This document shows positions 1 to 10,892 of a DNA stretch of 64,000 nucleotides, one piece after another. The stretch spans positions 198,986-262,985 of the forward strand of contig BDSI01000042.1 in the NCBI GenBank assembly GCA_003117195.1. Direction: 5' to 3'. Both the position numbers and the translations under genes were made by a program. The stretch's first letter is position 1; every line of letters starts with the position of its first letter. A model generated the notes under the pieces. The model was not told the DNA's origin. It saw nothing but the letters and a program-made list of their open reading frames with translations, and searched no databases. The stretch comes from Eudorina sp. 2006-703-Eu-15 (taxonomy: Eukaryota > Chlorophyta > Chlorophyceae > Chlamydomonadales > Volvocaceae).

Positions 1-919
1 CACCCAACCCTTCACCGCCGCCGCCGTCCCCGCCGCCACCTTCGCCGCCGCCGCCGTCCCCGCCGCCACCCTCACCGCCGCCGCCGTCGCCGCCGCCACC
101 TCCACCGCCGCCACCGTCCCCGCCGCCACCTCCACCGCCGCCACCCTCCCCGCCGCCTCCTCAACCGCCGCCGCCGTCCCCGCCGCCATCTCCTCCACCG
201 CCACCATTCCCGCCGCCACCTTCACCGCCGCCACCCGGTCCACCACCGCCTCAGCCGCCGCCGCCATCACCACCGCCGCCACAACCGCCGCCACCCTCGC
301 CGCCGCCGCCGTCGCCAACGCCACCGTCGCCGCCTCCACCCATTCCGCCGCCACCCTCACCACCGCCGCCCTCACCGCCGCCACCCTCACCTCCGCCACC
401 GCCGCCGCCAGCTCCCCGTCCTCCGCCGCCTCCGTCACCGCCGCCTCCGTCGCCGCCGCCTCCGTCGCCGCCCCCGCCGGGGCCACCGCCGCCGTCACCT
501 CCGCCCCCTCTCCCCGGCCCTCCGCCTCCGCGGCCGCCACCGCCGCCACCGCCATCTCCACCTCCGCCTTCGCCGCCTCCGCCACAGCCGCCGTTGCCTG
601 CCCCGCCCTCGCCACCTCCGCCAGTCCCACCCCCGACCCCACGCCCGCCTTCTCCGACGCCACCCTCGCCCCCGCCGCCGTCGCCACCCCCGCCGCCGCC
701 TCCTCTCCCACCCCGCCGCCTCCACCGTCACCCTCGCCACCGCCGCCGTCACCACGGCCGCCAAACCCGCCGCCGCCGCCGTCTCCCCTCCCACCCTCGC
801 CGGCCCCGCCGCTTCCGCCGCCGCCGCGCCCACCCCCGCCCACCCCGCCCCCCGCGACGCCCCCGCCGCCCCCGCCGTCCTTCCCTCCGCCCCCGCCCTC
901 GCCGCCACCACCGGTCCAG
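1..919 (+). repeat. Low-complexity (CCG/CCA/TCN)n proline-codon tract
   Basis: Nearly the whole first exon of gene A is a degenerate trinucleotide array. In frame 3 it reads Ser-Pro(3-5) repeats. The reverse strand and other frames give long Arg- or Ala-rich open frames that are artefacts of composition. The tract ends at the splice donor CAG|GTGTGT at 919/920. Confidence 0.9.
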
Positions 920-2781
920 GTGTGTACTCGCAAACAGCAACAGCAACTGCGTGTGGGCCTGCAAAAAGTTACTCCCGGGATCTCCCAGGAGAGACCAATT
1001 GATCTGATATATTTTCGCAAAGTCAGGTTTTGAAGGGGCTCAGGCTCCCTTCCTCAGGCTTCAGCCCCTTCGTCACCAAACCAGCTCACGCTTTTGCCGT
1101 GGGAAGCACGCCCCTTCCCTCCTGTCCTGCTTGGTGTTGAAATCAAGTGATGAGAGTGAGGAGCGTGACTGCATGCAGCAGTGGACACCGCCGAAGGACC
1201 CACAGAGGGTGCCGGTTGTGGCCTTACGGTATCCTGTCGTCCGTGTGTCGCACGGACAAGACCTTGCGCGGCCATGCCCCGGCGGGGGGCCCCCTCTCGC
1301 CACCCTCTTGCCGGGGACGACCTCGCGCCGGTCCCCGTGGGAGGTGGGCTGGCGTCCAGGGGGGAGGGGGTCACGGAAGGGGGTCACGGAACCAAACGCT
1401 GTGTGCGCGTCATGGCCCTCCCTCCCCCCGTTTGGGGCGCTTCTGCAGAAGCCCCCGCCGCCTCCGCCACCACGGCCACCGCCGCCGCCGGCAGGTAAGC
1501 GTGCATCTTGTTTAGACGAAGGACAGGACAAGTCGATGCCAGCCCCCTTTATCGCGGCACAAAAGTAGATGCATGCCCATGAATAGTGATGGGTTTTAGG
1601 GAGGCTAAAACCCTCAAATCCACGCGGACGGCCTCTAGCGCCTCGGTGGCAGTCACGTGCCTGTACGGCATAAGTTCCGGACAAAACCCCAGGCTGTGTA
1701 TCCCGCGGGGAAGGGGAAGGGGGAGGGGGAGGGAGAGCCATAGAGCTGGCTACGTAGGCAGCGATCACCCGACACCGCGGCGCCCCCCGGTGGCTGGCTG
1801 GCTGGCACACACCTGCAATACACACACGTACTAACATTCACAAGCACATACACATGTACATGCACATGCACACACGTGCACATACACATGTCGACATCTA
1901 GTGATGCCGGTGCTTTTCTGAACACACAAACACGTGGTGCGGGCGGGCGGTTTTTTTCCGGCGGTTTTCGACACACGTGGTGCCGCCGACCCCACCCCGC
2001 CGACTCACCTTCTGGCGCACCCGCCTCTCCCCTTCCCCACCTCGCTCGATCCTCCACCTCCACCTCCACCTCCGCAGTCAAGCAGTTCCAGGCGTACAAG
2101 CTCAAGAAGTACATCTACATCTACTCGACCCAGACCTACACGTACGACGAGGCGGCGGACTTCTGCTACGCGCGGGGCTACGTGCTGGTGCCGTACGACA
2201 AGAAGGAGCACGCGGGTGCGTGGGGCCGGCGGGGTGCGTGGGGCCGGCGGCTGGGGGCGGGGGCGGGTTTCTGGGGGTGGTGGCTGGTGGGTAAACTGGT
2301 CGTGACGGCGCGGGGTTGGTCAGTTGGGCCGGATTGATGGCCGGGGAGTAGGGGTCGGGGACTTGGGGTCGGGGTCAGGCAACGGCCTGGCGACAGCGGC
2401 CTGGCGTGCTCGTGCCACCCCCGAGTCCACCCCCCTGGTGTGCAGCGTCCGCTGCACTACTACCCCGCTGCACTACTACCCCGCTGCACTACTACCCCGC
2501 TGCACTACTACCCCGCTGCATGTGATGCGAGCCGGCTCGTCTTAACTACCTGCGCCCAGACGCCCTCCCGGGGTTCGCCATCGACCTTCCCGCCGATGTG
2601 ATGTGTCCTCTCGCGCGCAGAGGCCACCGGGGCCCTATGTTACGACAGCGGCAAGGGCTGCTGGGTGGCCGGCCAGCAGGGCAGCTACTGCGCGTACGTG
2701 GATCCACGGGGGGACGGCAAGGCCTATTCGCGGTACTGCACCGAGAGGCAGTACGCATTGTGCTACGGCACGCTGCCGTAA
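1..2781 (+). CDS. Secreted proline-rich protein with C-terminal C-type-lectin-like domain (gene A, 5' end outside window)
   Basis: Exons inferred from GT..AG borders and frame: <1-919, 1449-1494, 2078-2215 and 2621-2781 (stop TAA 2779-2781). The first exon encodes an almost pure SPPPP-type hydroxyproline-rich rod. A 46-nt exon continues it with KPPPPPPPRPPPPPA. The last two exons encode a compact Cys/Tyr-rich module with TYDEAADFCYARGY in the first half and GKGCWV, then CTERQYALCYG, in the second. Helix-plus-Cys followed by W and a paired C-terminal Cys fits a C-type lectin-like fold; this is by pattern, not search. The exons of 138 and 161 nt match gene B exactly in length and phase. The proline frame shifts by one base in a C-run near 708-720, most simply a missing C. 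The likely location is cell wall or extracellular matrix. The signal peptide lies upstream of the window. Confidence 0.78.
2450..2520. repeat. 16-bp minisatellite in gene A intron
   Basis: The unit GCTGCACTACTACCCC is repeated about 4.4 times in perfect tandem inside the last intron of gene A. No coding role is seen. Confidence 0.9.
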
Positions 2782-5700
2782 TGGCAGTAGTACAGTACTG
2801 CGCATGGCGACCGTGAAAAAAAGATCGATCGTCGTCGGCGCCTGCAGTCGATGGGGGGCGGCTCGGGAACCTGGACACCACAAAATAAAGAACACCATCG
2901 CTCCGCCGCACCACCACCGCCACCAACACCGCCACCACCAACGACGATGATGCACGGACACACCTGGCGTTCGTTGGGAGCCCCGGATGGCGGCTGCTGC
3001 CCCACAGCCGCGACGTGTGGTACGAGCCAGTAGGAACGAAGCGGAGACTGATGGGCGGGGTTATTGCTCGGGGTTATTCCATCGTGGGGTACTGCAGATC
3101 GGGTGTTGTGATCAGGTGTTGTGTCCGTGGGTGTCGTGGAGTGGGGACGAACGGGTAGCTGCGTAGCTCCGGTCCCTAGATACCCTACGCCATGAGCCCC
3201 GCAATCAATACCTGCTGGTGAGACCTGCAATACCGATAGTGGCAGCTAGCGACGCAAGCAAGCATGTGAGCAGAGGCACGTTCAGCCTCAGGCATGGGCC
3301 AGCTGTTGGGGTGTCTGTCAGACGGTCAGCAGGGGCGTGTTTAAGACCCGTCGTGACCGATAAGCTGTACTGTGAGCCAAACCTGGCGCGTGAGTTGGTC
3401 CTTGGTCGAAGCATTTGCGTGATCATTGCTGTTCATGGAGAGAAATAAGGGTTTATAGTCTGGCGGCGTTGATGCTGCTGGACACCTCGCCGTGCGTCGC
3501 TGATCCACGGCCGGCTGGTGGGCTGTGTAGTAGGTGAGAGCTGGCAAAGGCTTCTCGAAATGCTGGGACAGTGCTTCGCACCGTAGTAGGGCCGACCATT
3601 GTATTACACCTCCTACACTCCCCTTCCTCTGATGGGGACCGTCCCGGTACCTTATCGGCCCGTGACAACCAGCCACACTCGCCTTCGCCAACCCTGAGTG
3701 AGCCGTGGGTAACCAGTCCACGTCGCGTTATGCCAAGCTAACACTCGCCTAGCCCAATTTTTTAGGTTTTCGAGCATGTGACCTTCGTCCTAGTCATCTC
3801 ACCATTAACTTCTTCCAGAACCTCCAGACTCTCGTCCTCTGGTGCGGTGGAATTCGCCGTCATCAGGGATCGATCAGGGGAGTCTTCGTTCCACAGCCTA
3901 CTTCTCGAGATGCTGGGATACCGTATTTAGGAAGTAGGACCGACCATTGCACTACACCTACTACAGGTCATTAAGTTCCGCATGCGACACGATCAAGAAA
4001 GGTTACCGCAGCACTCGTTTGTTTCGTCTTCATCAAGCTGCGCTGGAGCTAAATCGGGAGGTGAGGGTTCGCGGCCTTGCCGGTCCCAGTAGCACTCGGC
4101 CTAGTTGGTTTGCAGGCGGCGCTGGCCCCGCATAGTGGGCGTACGTGGCGTACCTCTGCTGTTGCGAGACGTGTGCTGTCAGTGTTCTTACAGGCCGGGT
4201 GAGCCGTCCAGCCGCCACCGCGGGCAGTTTCGTCTCTGCTGCTCGCATCGACCCCAAGCCGATGAGCGATTCGAACAGGTGTGTCTTTGTGTCCGCTAGG
4301 CACATGCTTTGTCGTTTGAGCAGTCATCTGCCGTGACAGCTGCAAGGGGGGCCGTGGCTTGCCCTGTCGTGCTGCCGTACTGGCGGTACAACTTGCCGCT
4401 GCTGCTGTTGCCAGGCCGCGCGCGCACGCTGATGTTCGCGTTTTTCTATCGGTCGGCTTCTTGGAGCTGTTTCAACGAATGGCTGGCCTGAGTCATCAGG
4501 ACTGGGTCGGATACCCGCACCTCGCTCCACTTCCGTACGCAGAGTGTAGGGGGGCTATGCTATCATTAAATCTTAGACGAACGGAAGTGGGTTATCGGTG
4601 TTGCGGGGCGGGAGGCTGTGTGTGTGGGCGGGTGGCGGGGAACGTGTGGCAACGGCGCTAAAAGCGACTGGCGCCACCGGCACCGTAGACCACCCCTTGT
4701 AACAATATCCGGTGAGAGTCCCACAACGTTATCGCGCCACAAATGCCTGTCAACCAGTCCGTTTGGACACATCTGTGAAACCCTTTGGTAGCGGTTTTAC
4801 TGCACGGTGGGTACTCATTGGCGTATCGTACGCGGTTGCGGGACTAAGACCTTGCTGGCACGGCACCTCGCGTCGGACTCAATATTTGCCACTTGCGATT
4901 ACGGCAATTGTCCATGCCACGTGTCAATGCAGCTAAGCGAGACATATGAGTTGTATGATCCGCCCCAGCGTTAGCAGCCGATAAACATCACATCCCTGAA
5001 TTCGCAGCCGGAAAACATCACATCCTTGTCACATGAAGTAGAAGCCACAAATGTCAAGGATGTCATGGCTGTAATGGCCGGCGCTCCTGCAAGTCAAGTG
5101 CGGACGGCAGGGCACGCCGGCCGCCTGGTAGTAGTACGAATTCGATGCGGCCGCGCCACTGGTATGCTGACCACCATCATTCGTCAAATGAATCAACCGT
5201 AACTCCTTATTGCATACAAATTTATGATAGATGACGGAGCATATCTGTAACAAGGCTCGGGCCCTATAGGGTCCCAAGTCGTAATATAACTAACTAGTAA
5301 GTTAGTAGTCCACAGATTGGTGGTATTGAATAGTACCGTTTAGGCTGAAGCATCGGTATTTAACCGATTCAAAATGCAAGCGCCATACGGCACGTGCGAA
5401 CTTTGGACGAGCGGCCAAAGTTACATTCCCCCCCTCTTGAATGCGAACCCGTCCTCGGGGCGCCGGGAAGCAGTAACTTGAGGCACTTAGGGCAGGGGCA
5501 CGCCTTTAGGATTCACGGTTACAAGGGGGACCAACAACCAAGTTGATCGCTCGCCGTACAGGCGTAGACGGACTGTTCATCCTACCCCAGGGGCATGCCC
5601 TGCACGAAGCAAGGAGCCATGCCAAAGAAAAGAAGCCAAGGAACCACCGGACCCAAGCCTTCAAAAGTATGAGCGGCCAACAACCAGCCGAAAGACACAT

Positions 5701-6184
5701 AGGGCTGCCAACTTAGCACCCAGAACCAGGGCCAACCTCCCGGCTTGGAAGACACAACGCACCGATGCAGCCAATCCCGCACCAGAGTACGGGATAAATC
5801 AATGACTCATCCAGGGACCACCAGCACCAAGCCAAACAAAAAGAAGATTACGAGACCACGAGCGCCAACGCGAGGGTGGCGGGACCAGAGGACCCCTACA
5901 ACCCTCGTAGTTCAGTAAGTCCAGCACGGACACCGCGCGCGGAAGCGGACCCGGTCGAGCAGGCGGGGTGTATGACGTATCACACAGTGAGGTCATGCCA
6001 CAGGCACTCATATCACCCACGCGGGGACGCAGGGGGAGAGTCGACGTCCAGAGGAGCATTCAAGACAACACGCCCATTCACATTGCATAGGAACGGGTGT
6101 TGAGAGGGAACGGAACCCCAATGCCGAGGGGCCAGTCCCAGGGCGGCGAAAGAAGCGAGGCGGGCCCAAAAGTCAGCAGCCACC
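2782..6184. other. Intergenic stretch without recognisable gene
   Basis: I see only short overlapping open frames with no recognisable domain. Two small repeat pairs are visible: an imperfect 65-bp direct repeat (3551-3616 and 3901-3965), and a 22-bp repeat (4974-4995 and 5004-5025, one mismatch) built on AACATCACATCC. The right part (about 5.4-6.18 kb) could be the 3' untranslated or LTR part of the retroelement remnant that follows, but I found no matching second LTR. Confidence 0.5.
3551..3965. repeat. Imperfect direct repeat pair, about 65 bp, 350 bp apart
   Basis: Copies at 3551-3616 and 3901-3965 both begin CTTCTCGA(A/G)ATGCTGGGA. Both end with a conserved block around CCGACCATTG followed by an A/T-variable TACACCT and CTACA. 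The middle is diverged. It is likely debris of a dispersed element. Confidence 0.6.
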
Positions 6185-8481
6185 TCAACCGTGATCGCCG
6201 CGAGACGCCCCCGCAGCAGGGGGGTACGCTGGTCCCACACATTGTACGCCTTTACCGTACAGTTTGGTGTGGTACGCGTCTACGGCAGCGCGGCAGCCTC
6301 GCATGCAGTCTTGGGCGGACTCCCAGGCGGGGCCGTGCTTTTGCCAGCGCACGAGGTACTCCGTGCGGATCCGTCGCCCACTGCGCGTGTCGCGGTGTGC
6401 GTGGATTTCTTCCACGAACCAGAGCGGCTCGCCCTGCTCAGCTGGTACAGCGGGGGGCGGCGGTGCGCTGCTGCTTGCGACGTAGGTGCGCAGCAGGGAG
6501 ACGTGGAACACGATGTGCATCCGTAGGTGCTCCGGCAGTTGGAGACGCGCAGCGTTGTCACCAAGCATCTGTGTGATGCGGAAGGGGCCAATGAAGTGCG
6601 GCATGAACTTGCCACGGCCTTTTTTGAATGATGAATGAATGGACGTTACAGCGGACCCCAAAGGGATCACCGGTGTATACCAGGGCAAGCCCCAGCAGGC
6701 CCCACCGCCAGGCGGCCTTTTGCGTTTGGCGCTCGGAAAGTGAATTTTTGGTATTGAGCAGGACCAGCTGACCTTCTTGGAAGTGAGCGGGGCGGCGGTG
6801 CTTGTCAGCGTGCCGAACCTGGCGCTGTTGCGCGGCCTGCATGCACTTTCGAGCGTCTTTAAGGCGGCTTGAGAGGCTGTCCGCCAGTGCTTCGACTGCG
6901 GGGAACTTGGTCCGGTTGGGGAGGCCGAAATCTTGCGGCATGGCCGGGTTGAGGCCGTACACCAGGTAGAATGGGGTTTGACCCGTGGCCTCGCTCTTGC
7001 TGTTGTTGATGGCGAATTCTGCCATGGGGAGGTACTTCTCCCAGTCAGTCAGGTCGGGACCGACGTAGTTGCGCAGTACTTCTTGGAGTACGCGGTTTGC
7101 GCTCTCAGTCTGGCCGTCCGTTTGAGGATGGTACGCCGAGGACATGAGTGAGTTGCTTGGCGGCGTGGCGCATGGCTTGAGCAGTGAACTGTGGGTCACG
7201 ATCAGAGAGCAGGGCCGTGATGGCACCCCGCTTGCAGATGATGTGACGGACCAGGATGGAGTCGATGGTAGTGATGGAGTCCGTTGTGGGGACCAATGAC
7301 CATTGTGGAGAACTTGTCCACGAAGACGCAGACGGCTGTGTGGCCAGAAGGCGTTTCGGGCAGTGAGGTCACGAAATCGCACGGGACGACTTGCCAGGGT
7401 GCCGTGGGAATCGGCAGCGATTTCAGCTCGCCTGCAGGCTTGCGTACTTCGGATTTGTTCCGTTGGCATTGCGGGCGCTCGCGCACGTAGCGCTCAACGG
7501 CAGAGTACATGCCCGGCCACCAGAATCGCTCGTGGGAATGTGCGGGCAATGCTGCCAGAGGTGTGTCATGGTAGGCGTGAAGGATATCCGCACGGAGCTG
7601 TGGGTCGTTGGGCACAATGATTTTGTTGCCCTTGAACCACATTCCGTCAGCGGAGGTGACTGTCCCCCAATCGGCATCCGGTTGCGCGGGCATGGCCGCT
7701 CTGAGGCGGTCTGCTAAGGTAGGCGCGGTCGGATTTGTCTCAACGGGCATGCCCAGGTAGTTGAGGACTGCCGTGACCGTTTCAGGTACGTGGATGCGCG
7801 ATAATGGTCGGCAACGTTTTCACGGCCGGGCCGGTACTCCCACGTATGGTGGAATCGGCTGAGGAATTCTTGCCAGCGAGTTTGGCGCCGGGACAGGTCT
7901 TTCTTGGTTTCAAACCAGATGTTCGGATGGTGATCCGTGACCAGTCGGAAGGTTTCTTGCGCCGTTTCAAGGTACGGGCGCCACTTGTGTAGAGCGTTGA
8001 TGGTACCGAGGAGCTCTTCCTCTGTGGTTGTGTAGTTGATCGCAGCTGGGTACACACCAGACATGATGTCCCGCGATATCGTGCGTGGTGAACGGAGCGG
8101 AAGGGCAGGCAAACTTGGGGCACAAGGAATCCGCACCAGAACCGTTACACGTTGCATCGAACGTAAACGTCCGACCCGAAGCCTTCTGCAACTTGAGAAA
8201 AACCGTACGGAGGACCGCACGATTGCCGTTACTTGGCATTAACAATGGGGAGGTGGTGGGAACTCGGCCTTGCCGGACCCATGGGCGTCGGCTGCGTGGA
8301 TGCAACCATGGGCAACTTCCTAGGCAGCCTGTGGGCCGCCGCCGTTGTTGCCGTCGTCGCGGCGCTGCTTCTTGTAGCAGCGGTGGCCCTGGCCCCACGG
8401 CTCGAAGCAGTGGGTGTAGAGACCGGCGGCCTTGAGTGCGTTCTTGGCCGCGTCAGACATCTTGGCTGAACCGGAGCGACC
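6185..8481 (-). pseudogene. Decayed Ty3/gypsy (chromovirus-type) gag-pol remnant
   Basis: Read on the minus strand from right to left, recognisable blocks occur in changing frames. First is a gag tail with HCFEPWGQGH (about 8467-8325). Then comes the pol N-terminal domain starting RTFTFDATCN (about 8190-8060) and RNase H with TDHHPN and YRPGRENVAD (about 8030-7800). An HHCC integrase N-domain with CQRNKS follows (about 7680-7440), then the integrase core with SDRDPQF and YHPQTDGQTES (about 7250-6900). A tether with FIGPFRI and a weak chromodomain with EYLVRWQKHGPAWE (about 6610-6190) end it. Protease and reverse transcriptase are missing between the N-domain and RNase H, so there is an internal deletion. 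A foreign block at about 6641-6740 interrupts the integrase tail. It is a distant relative of the element at 31.5-52.7 kb. No LTRs or target duplication were recognised. Confidence 0.85.
6641..6676 (+). repeat. Dispersed motif copy a (GTTACAGCGGACCCC family)
   Basis: One of four copies of a roughly 40-bp motif in the window; the others are at 10063-10101 (reverse), 19639-19680 and 60854-60895 (reverse). This copy is diverged and sits exactly where the decayed integrase reading is broken, so it probably arrived with an insertion. Confidence 0.55.
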
Positions 8482-8504
8482 ATCGTGGTTGTTGTTGCCA
8501 CAGC

Positions 8505-8612
8505 GGTCGCTCCGGTTCTAACAAGATGACTGGCGCGTCAATAAGCATACTGAAGGCCGCTGGCCTCTGCAACCACTGTTTCGTGCCGTGGGGCCAGGGC
8601 CACTACTACTAT
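8505..8612 (+). pseudogene. Inverted second copy of the gag zinc-knuckle end
   Basis: This plus-strand stretch reads LKAAGLCNHCFVPWGQGH. It aligns over about 100 bp (roughly three quarters identical by eye) with the reverse complement of 8381-8481, which reads LKAAGLYTHCFEPWGQGH. The two arms begin with the perfect inverted repeat GGTCGCTCCGGTT (8505-8517) and its complement (8469-8481), with 23 bp between them. It is therefore an old head-to-head arrangement of two gag fragments. Confidence 0.75.
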
Positions 8613-8679
8613 GCAGCGGGAAACGATCCGATTACCTCACGCATTGAAAGCGCGTGATCTACCATTGAGCTAATCCCCC
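8608..8679 (-). pseudogene. tRNA-Ala-derived pseudogene with UCA anticodon
   Basis: The minus strand starts GGGGGATTAGCTCAATGGTA and keeps the 5-bp anticodon stem CGCGC/GCGTG, with the 7-nt loop TTTCAAT that places TCA at the anticodon. The D stem has a C-T mismatch and the T stem does not pair, so it is unlikely to be a working tRNA. It resembles the intact-looking tRNA-Ala at 9886-9957. Confidence 0.6.
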
Positions 8680-9885
8680 TGATGCACCCCTTTCGACCAA
8701 CACTCTTATCTAACTCGTATTATACGGTGAGCATGACACGTACGTGCCGTACCACGCCGGTGTGCCCAGCCCTCTCCAGAGCCCTCTCCCTCCAGTAATC
8801 GGGTGGCAGTATAATGCCAGCATCCTATATGGCGGCACTCTCCAGGCTGTATGCTCGCATTATCCTCATATTGTTGGTGGGAGAGGGTCGGATGTGGGAC
8901 GGCTTTGGGGCGGGTATGTGGACCGCTGGGCAATACCCTCCAACCCGGAGTTGTCCTCCTGGAACCTGACCAAACATGGTTAGCGCCCATATGTTTCTTA
9001 GGGAATACACGAAAGTAAGCATGTATACAAATGTATGCCGTGGAGCATATCCGGATCGATTGTATCTATGACCTCACACGCTTCACTACCACTGAGCCAA
9101 ACCTGCTGGAGCGCAGTTCCGCTGTCATACCGAGCGGCGGACCCCAGCACGCGGGAACGGGTAGGCAGCCCGGGAAGCAGCGTGGAAGCCCCAAGGCCGG
9201 TCCTTTTAGGAGGGTCCTGCCTACACACTGGTGATCTGGTGTGTTTAGCGAGGAACCCGCCCGAACCCCAAACACCTGGGTGAGCACCCTATGTGTGTTT
9301 TCTTGCCCATGGCCCTGCCCCACCCTGCCCGACCGCCAAGAACATCTCTGCGCCGCAGCTGTCGCTGACTCGCTGTCCTTCTTGGAGCTGCTGCACATCA
9401 ACTTCCCGTCCAAGATGGATCTGGTACGACAGTACAACAATCTGGATCTGGTCCACCATGAAACGGTTACTACATAAACTCTGGATGATTTTGGGGACTG
9501 CCTTCCTGCTATGACTGAACTTATCACACGCACGGAGTGTGAGGTTCGGTATGGGATACTGTACGAACGTGTCGAACGTGCGACGGCATTCGGCACATGC
9601 TTACAAGCGCTTTTCAGTGCGGTAATCCTAGGCAATGAAAAATCATCCAGGCCGAGGTCGGATCCTGTTAGGGGAGTAGCTGTGTGCGGCTGCTGCTGCC
9701 CTTGTTCAGCGTTGCTGGCTATTGCTGTGAATTGCTGTAGCCGGCCTGGTAGAGTGCACACAACGCTTTACTTAAATTCGCCTAGACCGTCAGCAACCTT
9801 TTCCGGATCGATAAGCAAGAGGTCCCCCAACCTGGTATAAACATACGGCAGCACAGGTACGGCTTATGCACATAACAGTCAGGCA
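8680..9885. other. Intergenic stretch with tRNA debris only
   Basis: Apart from the tRNA-Ala fragment at about 9040-9106 I see no convincing coding exon. Open frames here have no recognisable domain, signal peptide or splice-consistent continuation. Confidence 0.45.
9040..9106 (-). pseudogene. tRNA-Ala fragment
   Basis: The 3' half (plus-strand GGAGCATATCCGGATCGAT) and the D-arm (minus-strand GGCTCAGTGGTAG) match the tRNA at 9886-9957. The anticodon arm is shortened and the acceptor 5' strand is lost. It is a degenerate copy. Confidence 0.5.
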
Positions 9886-9957
9886 TGGAGCATATCGGGA
9901 TCGATCCGATGACCTCACGCATGCGAAGCGCGCGCTCTACCACTGAGCTAATACCCC
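9886..9957 (-). tRNA. tRNA-Ala (anticodon CGC)
   Basis: The 72-nt cloverleaf on the minus strand starts GGGGTATTAGCTCAGTGGTA. The acceptor GGGGTAT pairs with ATGCTCC (two G-T pairs), discriminator A. The D-arm GCTC/GAGC is perfect. The anticodon stem CGCGC/GCGTG (one G-T) carries loop TTCGCAT, giving anticodon CGC. The T stem ATCGG/CCGAT is perfect with loop ATCGATC. Position 54 is A instead of the usual T, so a pseudogene cannot be excluded. No intron is seen. Confidence 0.75.
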
Positions 9958-10062
9958 AGATATATCTTCGGATGTTCTCAATGAAGTGTTCTGGTACCAC
10001 AAATCCTAGACTGCAGTCGTAGCTGGCGCAGCATCGCAGTGTGTGGTGAGGCGGCTTCATTC

Positions 10063-10101
10063 GACTGTCACCGATGACCCCCGGGGTCCACCAGTAACCT
10101 T
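10063..10101 (-). repeat. Dispersed motif copy d
   Basis: The reverse complement reads AAGGTTACTGGTGGACCCC then GGGGGTCATCGGTGACAGTC. It matches the 42-bp motif at 19639-19680 with several changes. Confidence 0.55.
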
Positions 10102-10166
10102 CTTCACTCAACATCCGAATGGTACAGACATTCACCTCCACTGACGGCTCAGGCCTTGGTTCGCAC

Positions 10167-10402
10167 CAGGGTGGCTATCTTATTTTGCAGAGTATCTACG
10201 GCCGGAGATACTCCTCGCCCAATCGTGCTGAAAGTATCTGTCGGAGGGAGCTTTTGCCGGCATTTTATCTACTCAAGGGGGCTTTTCCCCGCGCGAGAGG
10301 CCATGAGTATCTAAAACCTCATTTTTCTCCCGAGGGAAAGTATCTATCAAAACTCAAGATTTTCGGCCGAATATATATTCATATCTTAAGATAGCCACCC
10401 TG
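10167..10402. mobile_element. Non-autonomous hAT-type element (MITE), 236 bp
   Basis: Perfect 16-bp terminal inverted repeats CAGGGTGGCTATCTTA (10167-10182) and TAAGATAGCCACCCTG (10387-10402) are flanked by a perfect 8-bp target-site duplication GTTCGCAC (10159-10166 and 10403-10410). An 8-bp duplication and CAGGG-type ends are the hallmarks of the hAT superfamily. There is no coding capacity. The heptamer AGTATCT occurs at 10191, 10233, 10306 and 10339 and inverted at 10206, plausibly as transposase-binding sites. Confidence 0.92.
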
Positions 10403-10892
10403 GTTCGCACCCCTATGCATGGAGCCCACCTCCATACAAACTGACCCTGACTGATCCCCCCCCCACAACCCCGCAGCAATATCCCCGCCCCGACGTCCAT
10501 GCTGCGTACCAACCAATGACCCCGCTGTCCCTGTACATCCACATCCACATGTTCGGACTGTCGACTCCGTTACATAAGGCTTTGTATGCCTTTGAATGCT
10601 AGCGCGCCGATCCAGAGCACAAAATGCGTTTGCGCACAACGACGTGAGTGCCCTGTACTTTCACATCATTGTTATATTATACACATATGGTATTTGAATA
10701 AATGTAGTATCACCAGACATATGAGGCGAGTCTTTCTTCGGGGCGGCCTGACCAGGCCTGATCACAACTATCAAGGATCACTGATGTCCAACCGGTCATC
10801 AAGCACGACTGTCTGAGCTCTTGACTGTCTGTGCTCTCGACAAGCACGTACCTCACCCAGGGAGCCCGAGATCCCCCGAATAACGGGATCAT
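10403..10892. other. Short intergenic stretch
   Basis: No gene is recognised. It probably contains the 3' untranslated region of the minus-strand CmcI-family gene. A minus-strand TGTAA, the usual chlorophyte poly(A) signal, lies near 10570, about 320 bp past the stop. Confidence 0.4.

Noticed and set aside
495..1007. Long Arg-, Ala- and Gly-rich open frames on both strands over the proline tracts (also 16982-18300 and 57024-57379)
   Set aside because: They are alternative readings of the CCG-rich repeat. Only the SPPPP frame is consistent with splice borders and the paralogues.
2450..2520. CRISPR-like array
   Set aside because: It is a perfect 16-bp tandem repeat with no spacers, in a eukaryotic intron.
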